From the NCBI GenBank assembly GCA_005281725.1, contig SSBO01000011.1, positions 93,247-157,246 of the forward strand: DNA of 64,000 nt. The letters run 5' to 3'. This DNA is from Wuchereria bancrofti. Its lineage: Eukaryota > Nematoda > Chromadorea > Rhabditida > Onchocercidae. Position numbers and translations under genes: made by a program. The notes beneath the pieces are model-generated. The model did not search any database and was not told where the DNA came from. It saw nothing but the letters and a program-made list of their open reading frames with translations. Below, in pieces: positions 1-12,000 of the stretch; within the stretch, counting starts at the first letter, position 1, and the number at the start of each line of letters is the position of its first letter.

Positions 1-842
1 TAGTTTTTAGAGAAATAGCAATTAATTGAAATGATTACATTTTTTTTTTAAATGTTAAAATTAAATATTATGAGAAGATAGGAAATAAAATATATTGTAA
101 TATAAATTAACAAAAGTAAATATGAAAGATTGATAGTTTAATCAATTTTACTAAAAATTTTATTAAAAAAAAAAGAGTTGTGCGTGGATTAAAAAATGTG
201 AAATTAAATTCGATAACTTAAATATATGAATTAAATGGAAAACAACATTGATAATGTGATCATTTTCTAAATAATAAACAGTTTTATCATTTTTTTTAAG
301 GAAATAAAAATCTTAAAATAGGATAAAAATTGATAAAAGATATTATTAAATAATTTCAATTAGCAAAAAAAGTAGCGAAGGAATAGTGATAAGAAAAATT
401 GAGCACTGTCTGTTCATTTTGAATTGATAAATTAATGATGATAGAGTATTATTGATAAAATAACAGAGAAATGCAATTGACTGATAATAACAAAGAAATA
501 TAAGTGATAAAGTTTTTAACTATTTGAAAATTTATTTTTGCATATGAATTAATTTTTTTTACAATTTATAAAGTAAAAAAAATAAACAAATTTTTTCTTT
601 TATTTGTAAATGATAAGCTAAATAAAATTAAAAACAGTACAAAATGGAAAATGAATTGAATATAATTCATTTAATAATTTACAGTTAAGCAGTTGCAGTG
701 ATAAACGTCGAATACGTGTCCTTTTACGTAAGATTGTAATTCTTTCATGAATAAAATCAATTATTGATTTCTCATTTTTTTGATTTCAAATTTAATTCTC
801 CATCAATTTTTGAATAAATTTAAATTCTATAATTCTTAACTA
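1..842. repeat. Left copy of an 842-bp perfect direct repeat
   Basis: This stretch recurs base for base at 1691-2532 (offset 1690) as far as I can read. The left copy stops exactly at a single N (position 843), after which the two sequences are unrelated. I see no gene in it; it is AT-rich with homopolymer runs. It may begin before the window. Perfect identity plus an N at the boundary suggests two overlapping contig ends were placed in series; a very recent tandem duplication is the alternative. Confidence 0.9.
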
Positions 843-1690
843 NCATAACGAATCGTTGATAAAATTAAATTTTATCACAATTTATCACTAGCTATTTTAA
901 TTTTGGTTCATTTTGAAATGTTTACTTACTACATTTTACGTACAATTATTGTTTACACTTTTATCAACGCTAAATTTTTATTAACATCCAATAATTATTT
1001 TCGATGGAAAACAATGATAAATTAATTAAATAATTAACAATCATTATGAATTAAACTATAAAACTTACAATATTTTTCAGTCTATTTTATTGCTATTTAT
1101 TTGAAAATAATTTGCAAGGAATTATTTGAAAAAAAGGAGAGTAAACTGAAATTTATTTACTAAAAATTTGAAAAAAAAAAGCAATTCAAATTCGATAGAT
1201 TAGTATTATTTTAAAAAAAAAGAAAAAATAAAAAAAGTAAAATAACAAAAAAAAAAACAATAAAAAAGTAATCTAACAACAAATATTAAGTTTCAATTTT
1301 CATATAACCTTTTTTTTCTTCTTTTCCTTCACGAAAGGAAAGAAAAAATAAATTAACGAGTTTTTTCTTGTCGTTTATTTCACTACGAAAAGAAAAACGA
1401 GTTTTTTTTTTTGAAATTGAAGAGAGGAAGAGAGATAATATTAGTAAGTAAACTTTTACTTTCTCTCATTGTAATCTTTTTGATTACTTAATTAGTGATT
1501 ATTTTGAATTAATTAATTATTTAGCAATTATAATAGCTTTAAAAATATTACTGATAATGGAGGAGATAAAATTTAATCACTGAAATACATCTAAAAAGAG
1601 AATATGAAGTAAATTTGTCTTTTTTTTTCTTCGTTTTTGCAAAAGCATAAATTCAAAATTGATTGTTGATGGTAAATTTAATTAGTATTT
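843..1690. other. AT-rich spacer between the two 842-bp copies
   Basis: It begins with a single ambiguous base and holds AT-rich sequence with A and T homopolymers and a stretch of TTTTTCTT-type tracts near 1310-1440. I see no open reading frame, RNA gene or protein similarity. It lies between the two identical copies, so it may be misplaced sequence. Confidence 0.6.
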
Positions 1691-2532
1691 TAGTTTTTAG
1701 AGAAATAGCAATTAATTGAAATGATTACATTTTTTTTTTAAATGTTAAAATTAAATATTATGAGAAGATAGGAAATAAAATATATTGTAATATAAATTAA
1801 CAAAAGTAAATATGAAAGATTGATAGTTTAATCAATTTTACTAAAAATTTTATTAAAAAAAAAAGAGTTGTGCGTGGATTAAAAAATGTGAAATTAAATT
1901 CGATAACTTAAATATATGAATTAAATGGAAAACAACATTGATAATGTGATCATTTTCTAAATAATAAACAGTTTTATCATTTTTTTTAAGGAAATAAAAA
2001 TCTTAAAATAGGATAAAAATTGATAAAAGATATTATTAAATAATTTCAATTAGCAAAAAAAGTAGCGAAGGAATAGTGATAAGAAAAATTGAGCACTGTC
2101 TGTTCATTTTGAATTGATAAATTAATGATGATAGAGTATTATTGATAAAATAACAGAGAAATGCAATTGACTGATAATAACAAAGAAATATAAGTGATAA
2201 AGTTTTTAACTATTTGAAAATTTATTTTTGCATATGAATTAATTTTTTTTACAATTTATAAAGTAAAAAAAATAAACAAATTTTTTCTTTTATTTGTAAA
2301 TGATAAGCTAAATAAAATTAAAAACAGTACAAAATGGAAAATGAATTGAATATAATTCATTTAATAATTTACAGTTAAGCAGTTGCAGTGATAAACGTCG
2401 AATACGTGTCCTTTTACGTAAGATTGTAATTCTTTCATGAATAAAATCAATTATTGATTTCTCATTTTTTTGATTTCAAATTTAATTCTCCATCAATTTT
2501 TGAATAAATTTAAATTCTATAATTCTTAACTA
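1691..2532. repeat. Right copy of the 842-bp perfect direct repeat
   Basis: This is identical to 1-842. It continues into unique sequence at 2533, which carries a diverged echo of an internal segment: GTGATAAACGTC followed by AATACGTGT at ~2380-2410 reappears at ~2618-2642. No coding content is seen. 2533-2908 is AT-rich with no gene and leads into the gene starting at 2909. Confidence 0.9.
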
Positions 2533-2908
2533 CTTTAGCAAAGGATAGATAATTAGATTTTCTTTTCTTTTTTATAAATATTTTATTTAGTAACTTTCTT
2601 GTTTACGTCTGCAAGTTGTAGTGATAAACGTCAAATACGTGTTCTTTTAATTTTATTAATTTTATTAAAAATTATTAGTGTAATAATTATTATTTGATGG
2701 CAACAAATGCTTCGTTTTTTTCTTTTGAGCGCCTTACAAATTATATATTTAAAAAAACAATCAATTTTATGAATGAAATAAAAATTAAATTCTATTAATG
2801 CCTATTTTAATCCAACATTGTTGGTCGGTTGCTTTATTTATTTATTTTCAGATTTTTTTTATTTGTTTATTTATTTATTTTCAGATTTATTTATTTTCAA
2901 AAAGTGCA

Positions 2909-5162
2909 ATGATCTCAACAAATAGTATTAAGTCGACGAAATCTCAACGTTTTTCACGTTTCAATGCTACGCTTTGCATTCTTTTCACCGTTGGACTTTT
3001 TTGGTAAAATTCATTTCTTTCTTTTTTTTTAATTTTTTTTCAGAAAATTTTTTTTTCCAAAAGAAAAAGTACTACAAACACGTATACGCTATATGCCTAT
3101 AAACAAATTGATGTATGTCAGGAAAAAATAAATAAATTAAGGTGAACAAGAATGAGATATAAGCGTAATGACATACGTAAGTGGATAAAATTAGACGTAT
3201 TAGTTAGTAAATTAGTTAATTAATGGATTAGTTCAGTTTAGTTAATTAGTTAGTTGATTAATTAGTTAATTTTTGTTAGGAAGTTAATAAAATAAAAAAA
3301 AAGAGAAATAAAAGTGAAGTAAATTGGATTGTTTAAATGAGAAATAAATGTAAACATATTTTAGTTTAGTATACTTAATGTACAAAGTTAGAGTTAGTTA
3401 ATTAGTTAATTAGCTAATTTTTTGTTAAAAAGTTAATGACATGAAAAAAATTTTCAATTCAATGAATAAATTAAATATTTTTATTTTTGCTTTAAAAAAA
3501 TAAAGTATAATATTAAGTTTTATGAGTAATTTGATGTACACGTATGATGAAGCAACCGGTAGTTTGATGGCTTTAACGACGTATATTTTCACGTATAATT
3601 GGTTTATGTTACACGGTAATGCGTTAACACGAGCACGTCGAGCATTTCTTAATGTTGCAAATGTCTTGGATACATATCAGTATGTTATCATTTTATCATC
3701 AAAGTTGATTTCTTTATTTTATTTTTTTAATTTTTTAAAAATTTCATTTTTCTGCAGTTAATCAATCTACAGTTGATTGCTTACAATTTATTTCACATTA
3801 ATTAATTAACCTTTAAATAATTCAAAAAGTTTTATTCCTTTAAAATGAAAAAAAAAAAAAATTCATCATCAGAGTTTATAATCGGAAATATGGTCAATTC
3901 TATCAGTCAGATCCGGATACACCGGGTGATGCAGCAGAAACATTCAAAAAAGCTGTAACATTATCACTTGGTGATATTTTTAAAGAAACAACTACTAGTA
4001 CTAATGATGATCGAATAAAATTTGAAGAGGTAAGTGCTGAAAAAAAAATAAAATAAAATAAAAATATAAAATAATATATTTTTTTAATTGCTATATTTAA
4101 AAATAATAATCCATTAATTAACATAGTAATATAATTGGAATAGATTTTGTTATCATACTTATCATTTAATTCATTATTAATTAATTTTCACTGTTAGTAA
4201 AGTTATTAAAGTATGAAATTATGCTCTAATATTATTTCAATAATTAGCATTAGTCTAGATTAATCTTGAAATAATTTTTGAAATTATTTAATTAATAAGA
4301 TTTTTATTTATTTATTTATTTACTTCAAATATCATTGATTAATTTGTATTTAAGTTATTTTCATTGATTAATGAAATCAAAAGAAGAGAAAAATTAATGA
4401 AACGAGTTAAAAAATTAGAAACAAAAAGTTTATTACCTGTAATTAAGAAATATGCAAAAGAAAAAAATTTCATTTATACTTAACTTTTTTCTTTTTTACG
4501 CAAATATTTCTAAAAAAAAAAAAAAGACAGTAATTAGAGAAAATTCTATAATATTATAAATAAATAATATATTGTAGAATTTCCTCTAGTATTAAATTAT
4601 TTTTGTAAACATATGAAAAGTAATTATTTTAAAATTTTATCTTAAATTAAAGGCAGTGCAAAAGCATTACACTGACGTGTACAGAGCAGTACAACGAGCG
4701 GAACGTGAAATGATGACAAAAGCACCAATTGCAGATGAAATTGATACTCGTTAAGTTATATTTTGATAAAAATTATGATAAAGAATGATAGCGTATTATT
4801 TTTTTCTTTTAAAAATTAGAATTTGTTAAATTATCAAAACTTTTTTTTTTTGTGTACATATTTAAGTAGAACTAAAATGAAAGTTTATCTCTTTTTAATA
4901 AAATATAATTAAGTCTGAAATATGTATACCAATATTTATTAATATATTATTTAAATTTAGTAAGAATAACATTTAAGAATTAAAAAATATCAAACAATAT
5001 TAGATGTTAAATAAAAATGTAAAATTTTTAATGTTATCAAATATTTCATTTTCAGAACAACGGAATAATAATAATTTACAAGAAGTGAAAATGATACCAT
5101 TATTACCGCCATCTAATTTAAAAACAAATGAAAATACAAATAAGTCAAATGCAACAAAATGA
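2909..5162 (+). CDS. Uncharacterised small membrane protein, 5 exons
   Basis: Proposed exons are 2909-3003, 3518-3679, 3873-4029, 4653-4749 and 5056-5162. All phases agree and give 205 aa. The start ATG lies 24 nt after a TTTTCAG at 2884, a plausible trans-splice acceptor. Residues ~20-40 (TLCILFTVGLF...) and ~48-65 (around TTYIFTYNWFML) are hydrophobic and may be membrane segments. The rest is polar, with a charged amphipathic stretch (KHYTDVYRAVQRAERE) and an Asn/Lys-rich tail. The donor at 3680 (GTATGT) and acceptor at 3871 join perfectly in frame, as do the last three exons. The acceptor before 3518 (ATTAAG) is weak, so the N-terminal exon is the least certain. I do not recognise the family. 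Function is unknown, and the gene converges on the ankyrin gene ending at 6096. Confidence 0.6.
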
Positions 5163-5349
5163 TTGATAAATTGTTAACGTTTAAATTAACTTTCTCTTAT
5201 TTTTATAATTTGAAAATTTTGAATTTAATTTCAATTTATTTCTATTTTTAGTTAATATAATAAATTAAGATTAGAAATGAAAAGAATACAAAATGTTAAA
5301 TATTTTATATTATCAAACATATATATGTAACGATTACGTTGTTGTTATT

Positions 5350-5960
5350 TTCAAATACTGTCATATACGTGTCAAAAGTAATAATTGAATCGTATACGTA
5401 TCCAAAGTAAGAATGAATCGTATACGTGTTGGAAGCAATAGCTGAATCGTACACGTGTCCAAAACAAAAACTGAATCGTATACGTGTTGGAAGCAATAGC
5501 TGAATCGTATACGTGCCCAAAGTAAGAATTGAATCGTATACGTGTTGGAAGCAATAGCTGAATCGTACACGTGTCCAAAATAAAAACTGAGTTGTATACG
5601 TGTTGGAAGCAATAGCTGAATCATACACGTGTCCAAAATAAAAACTGAATTGTATACGTGTTGGAAGCAATAGCTGAATCGTATACGTGTCCAAAGTAAC
5701 AACTGAATCGTATACGTGTTGGAAGCAATAGCTGAATCGTACACGTGTCCAAAATAAAAACTGAGTTGTATACGTGTTGGAAGCAATAGCTGAATCGTAT
5801 ACGTGTCCAAAGTAACAACTGAATCGTATACGTGTTGGAAGCAATAGCTGAATTATTTTCAAATACTATCATATACGTGTCCGACGTAATAATTAAATCG
5901 TATACGTATTGGAAGCAATAACTAAATTGTTTACGCATTGGAAGTAATAACTAAAAAATA
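5350..5960. repeat. ~29-bp minisatellite with E-box cores
   Basis: This is a tandem array of ~29-bp units alternating between two types, so the higher-order period is ~58 bp. One type carries GGAAGCAATAGCTGAATCG and the other CCAAAATAAAAACTG. Nearly every unit contains TATACGTGT or TACACGTGTCC, the latter with the palindrome ACACGTGT and an E-box CACGTG. Edge units are more diverged. The array lies between the 3' ends of two convergent genes (5162 + and 6096 -). Because the unit lacks stop codons, it is open in all minus-strand frames; those ORFs are artefacts. Confidence 0.92.
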
Positions 5961-6095
5961 ATACGTTTCAGAAATAATAATTAACAAATCAATTATAAAC
6001 ATTTTAAATTTTTACTATTAATGAATAATGTTAATATTAAATTAGCAATTTAAACATTATCTTTTTTTCTCTAATTACCTTTTTTGCAAAGTAAA

Positions 6096-9000
6096 TTATA
6101 ACAGGTCACGTTTACTATACAAACAATTACATCGCTTTTCACCGGTATATAATGCAGTTTGAGATGAATCACTATGAGCTGAACGTATACCTTCCGTGAT
6201 CGTACTTAATGCCGTGCTATTATTACATACCTGTTTTTGTTGTAAATTTGTTTTATACCTGCAAAAAAAAAAAGTTATATTTGTAAGTTATAAATAGTAA
6301 AATTATTATCATACATAATTGCGTTTTAAAATTTATTTTTTTTTTCTTTTTGCGAACTTTACAATAAAATCAATAATATTTTTTTTTTGCACATTTAATA
6401 ATTATTTACTACGTATGAAACGTTTGGTGAGACGTAAATTTCTCTTTTAACATATGATTAAAAATGATTAAAAAATGCTTAATTAATTTATTCTTTATTT
6501 TTCTTTATATCTACTAATATGATTAAAAAATGCTTAATTAATTTATTTTTCTTTATATCTACTAATATGATTAAAAAGTGCTTAATTAATTTATTCTCTA
6601 TTGTTTTTTTAATATTTACTAATATGATTAAAGAATGCTTAATTAATTTATTCCTTATTGTTTTTTTTAATATTTACTAATATGTTTAAAAAAAATGCTT
6701 AATTAATTTATTCTTTATTTTTTATATTTACTAATACTTAAATTTCAAAATTACCATTTAAATTTCACTATTCCAATAGTGCGATGAGAATAAAATAAAT
6801 TAAAAATATAATAAAATATATTTTACTTATTCATAGCTAAATAACGTGAACGATGAGAATTGAAAATGCGATTTCGCTCCTCCAAATATAATAGTTTCAA
6901 TTGATCTGAAAGATGATCTTAAAACGAAAAAATCTGCTATTAGCATAATAATTGTTTTTATTGATTGATTTTTATTGATTTTTATTGATTGATCAATTGT
7001 ATGTTCACTGAGTGCAAAATTAGATATGTGTTGATCATTTGAAACAATGAAATATTTCATTTCTACTACCATTCAAATCAAATAACTGTTGCATAAGCAA
7101 GAAAGCATTTAATGTTGTTATCAGAATGATAAGATAAAAGATATAAGAAAATTAAAAATATATTTAGCTAATAAAATCTTTGATCAAAAAAAAATCATTG
7201 AAATTTAATATTGTAAAATTTTTAGAAAGAAAACAACTAATACTAAAGCTAAAAAAAGTGAAATGCAAATGAGATAAATATATGACAAAATATACCATTA
7301 AAAAAACTATTTAAAAAAAAATTAAAATTACTTTTTTTTCAATAATTATTTTCTCAAAATACTAAATTTAGTTAAATAACAAATATTATTTACTTATTAA
7401 TTAAATCCATTTTTTTTGTTGTTGTTGTTGATTTTTTGTTGAAAAAAAAGATTAATTAAATAGCAGATATTATTATTATTTATCAATTAAATTTGTTCAT
7501 TTCTTTTGTTGTTGTTGTTGTTGTTGCAAAAAAAAAGAATATATTTAAAAAGTAAACAAACCACAAAGAAATTTTTCCCATGCATGAAAAGTGTTAAATT
7601 TGAAATTTGTCGGATTGAGATTGTACATTTTACAAAAATTATTAATTAATGTTCGAACCAATATTTGCTCTTTTACTTTGCCATATTGCAATTGCATTTT
7701 TTTCAAATGTGTTAATTCATTAAAAATTGCTTCTTCGTGTGCATAGCATTGACCAATTCTTTTATCTGCAATTGTAATTTAATTTCAAACATTTTTTAGT
7801 GAAAAATTTTAATAAAAGCAAAAAAAAATTTTTTTTCTCATAATAATTAATAGATTAATAAATTATGAAATATTTAATGTTAACTTTAAGTCAAATTTAA
7901 TTCCTTCTTTAAGTCAAATTTATAAAATTATCAATTTTATAAAACTATAAAATTATTCATTACTAATCCAGAACTAAAAAAAAAATTCAAATATGGGAGA
8001 AGAAATTTTATTACTTTTAATTAAATTTCTAGCAAAAAAAATAGAGATTAGTTGAATTTTTTCAGGAATNNNNNNNNNNNNNNNNNNNNNNNNNNNNNNN
8101 NNNNNNNNNCACTTTTTTTCCTAATATCATTTTTTGATTATTCCAAAAAAATAAAAAAAAAATTTTGCAGAAATTATTCTTGAAAAAATATGATATAAAT
8201 AAATTAATAATAAAATATATAAAAATAAAATACAATATATAGCACTTTTTAATTATTGAAATTTTTCATCTATCAACTGTTAACTTTAAATGTACAATAT
8301 TAGCTCTAACTTTTTTTTTAAAATTAATTGTTTTTTTTAAGTTATTAAACAAAAAAAAAAAAGAAATGAAAAAAAATATTCAAATAAATACTTTTATTAG
8401 GTTTTTGTTGCATTGTAATTCCACTACAATCATTTCGATAAATGCCAACTTGTAATGAGCCAACTGATTTTGTTAATTTCTTTTCAAAATCATTTTTGCA
8501 AGAATTTTTTAACATTTTCTGCTGTGAATAATATTTATGATAATCGTTCATTGCAATAATTGATCCTTCTTAAATAAATTAAATAAAAATTTAAATAAAA
8601 AAAAATAAAAAAAAATTAAATAAAAATTAAATAAAAATTAAATTATTTCAACATTTATTATCACTTAACTTTTTTCCACTAAAAAATACTTCATTATTAA
8701 ATTAATAGCACTTTTCATTATTGAAAATTTAATATTTTAGATACAACTAATAGCACTTTTAATTATTAAAGTTTTAATATTTTATATATTCAAATATATA
8801 TATTATTTCATACCAAATTAGCACTTTTAATTATTGAAATTTTAATATTTTATATAAAACTGGGTAACATTTTTGATTAATAAAATTTCATTATATATAT
8901 TTTAGATATTAAGATAAAACTAAGAGCACTTTTAACTATTGAAATTTCAATATTATATATATTCAAACATATATATTATTTCATATCAAATTAGTAGCAC

Positions 9001-12000
9001 TTTTAATTATTTACTTTGAAATTTCAATATTTTATATAAAACTGATAGCACTTTTTAATTATTTAAATTTTTCATCTATCACCTGTTAACTTTAAATATA
9101 TAATATTAACTCTAATATATACAGGTAAAGTTATCATGATAATTTTTTCGCAATAATATCATAATTTAATACTATAACTTTTATCAAATTGTAGTGAGAA
9201 TAGTAAATGGTTCTCATTTATAGCAAAAAATAAATTAATTGCTAAAGTTTAAATTTTCGTTTCTTTTATTTTTATTTATTTATTTTTTTCTGAATAATTA
9301 AATTTTAATAATGAAATTTACATATAGTAAAATCATACTTTAGAATATATTATCATTTTTATCATGCAATTAAGCATTAAATTTATTTACAAGATTTATT
9401 AAAATTAATTATAAATTAATTATCTATGATTAACCTCATTTAGTTAATTTTTTTCAGAAAAAAAAATTAAAAAATTTATTGATAGCTTAAAATTACACGT
9501 AGAAATCAATTGTTTACCCGAATGTGAAATATCACTTAATCCATAAATACTGCTACTTCCTCCATTATCAATAATATATTTTCCATTATCATCGTTATCA
9601 TCGTTATCATCATCAACATTATTGCTCAAAATTTCATCAATTCTTGTCACTGCTACAAATTTTTTCTTCAACTTTTCTCTATTTTCATTTTTGTCATATA
9701 ATCGTCCATTTTCCTTCAATTGTTTCAATTGCAATTCATATTCGTTTCTTGATTTATTTAAATTATTTCTGAAAAAAAAAAAAAAATTACACGTCGTTTT
9801 TTTTAATTTAAAAATGTCCAAAAAATGTAGCAAAAAAAATTTTAAATTCATTTAAAAAAGAACTATTATTTCTTTAATGAATTATTTTTCCTTTATTAAA
9901 ATTATCTTTTCCTTATTAAATTGCCTAATTCATATTTAGCTATTTTAGAATCAAAGCTGTTGAAAGTTTAAATTAATACATTTATCAAATAGCAATTAAT
10001 AATGTTAACTGATACATTTACAGTTAATGTCAAATTTTATGTTTTCATTTTGAATTTCTTAGAATTTCAAATTTTACATTTTAATTAGCAAAGTTTGTTT
10101 TTTCCTTTCATGATAACATTTTCTTTTAATAGCTTTGTTCAAAAAATTTTTTCCTAAAATTTCAATGCAAATTTACAATGAATATTAAATTGAAAAGCAT
10201 ATGATTTCCCTAATGGAAAAGCTAATGAAGTGATAATTAATTATAATAAATTGGCCAATTGATTAATAATTATTTATTTAGAAACTAATCAAACGTACTT
10301 TGATGATTTTATTTGTTTTTTATTTTCATATTCATTGTTTATTTCATCCTCTTCTGATGTCGAATAATTGTTGTATGACCAATCAACATTGTTAATTTCG
10401 CCAATTTTCTCATTTTTATCCTAAATATTTTTCAAATTTTCTAAATTTTTTTTTTTTTCATTTTTCTTTTTTGTTTAAAAACTATTAATTTATTGAATTT
10501 TATGAAATTTTGTTATCAATAAAATAAACATTATATTTTAATTAATCTGTTTAATTTTTTGGACTTTTTTTCGAATAATTTATTAAATAATAAGAAATGT
10601 TTAAATTGTTAACCTACTTCGAATTGTTTTTTAGGTAAATATTTCTCAAGGTCTGCAGTACTTGTTGCTTTAGGTATAAGTAATTGGATAGGTGAAGTAG
10701 ATTGACAAATTTTTCTCACATTATTACTACCATCATGCGATTCAGGCCTCTAAAAATAGAAATAATTATTAAAAATCGTTTCGTTTTTCTTTTTCTAATT
10801 TTTATAATTATTATATTTTACAATTTTTTTTAAAATTAAACATAATTTTTCTTTTTTCTTTGTTTTTTGGTTATTTAAAATAACAATATAAATAAAAATA
10901 ATTATTAAATTTCTATAATTATCTTTTTTCTAATTTTTATAATTATTATATTTTACAATTTTTTTTAAAATTAAACATAATTTTTCTTTTTTTTTTTTGT
11001 TTTTTGGTTATTTAAAATAACAATATAAATAAAAATAACTATTAAATTTCTATAATTACCTTTTTTCTAATTTTTATAATTATTATATTTTACAATTTTT
11101 TTAAAAATTGAACATAAGTTTTCTTCTTTTTTGTTTTTTGGTTATTTAAAATAACAATAGAAATAAAAATAATCATTAAATTTCTATAATTATCTTTTTT
11201 CTAATTTTTTATAATTATTATATTTTACATTTTTTTTCTAAAATTAAACATATTTTTTCTTTTTTTTTGTTTTTGGTTATTTAAAATAACAATAGAAATA
11301 AAAATAATCATTAAATTTCTATAACTATCTTTTTTTCTAATTTCTATAATTATTATATTTTACAATTTTTTTAAAATCAAACATAATTTTTTTCTTTTCG
11401 TTCTTTGGTTATTTAAAATAACAATATAAATAAAAATAATTATTAAATTTCTATAATTATCTTTTTTTTCTAATTTCTACAATTATTATATTTTACAATT
11501 TTTTTTAAAATTAAACATAAGTTTTCTTTTTTTTTTGTTTTTTGGTTATTTAAAATAACAATATAAATAAAAATAATTATTAAATTTCTATAATTATCTT
11601 TTTTTTCTAATTTCTATAATTATTATATTTTACAATTTTTTTTAAAATTAAACATAATTTTTCTTTTTTTTTGTTTTTTGGTTATTTAAAATAACAATAG
11701 AAATAAAAATAATCATTAAATTTCTATAACTATCTTTTTTTCTAATTTTTATAATTATTATATTTTACAATTTTTTAAAATTAAACGTATTTTTTTTTCG
11801 TTTTTGTTAAAGTAACAATAGAATGGATTATATTTTAAAAAAAAAAAAAAGTATTTTGAAAAATTTCATTAAACAATAAATGTGTAAAATAAAATTATGA
11901 TTTCTTGGTCTCAATCATTTGTGAATTTAAATGATTAAATTACTTTTGCTACTCATGCATTCTGCTTTAGAATGAATGATGCATGCAAACTGCAAACCGA

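Noticed and set aside
5305..5938. Four overlapping minus-strand open frames of 68-185 codons
   Set aside because: They are translations of the 29-bp minisatellite in several frames; the unit simply lacks stop codons.
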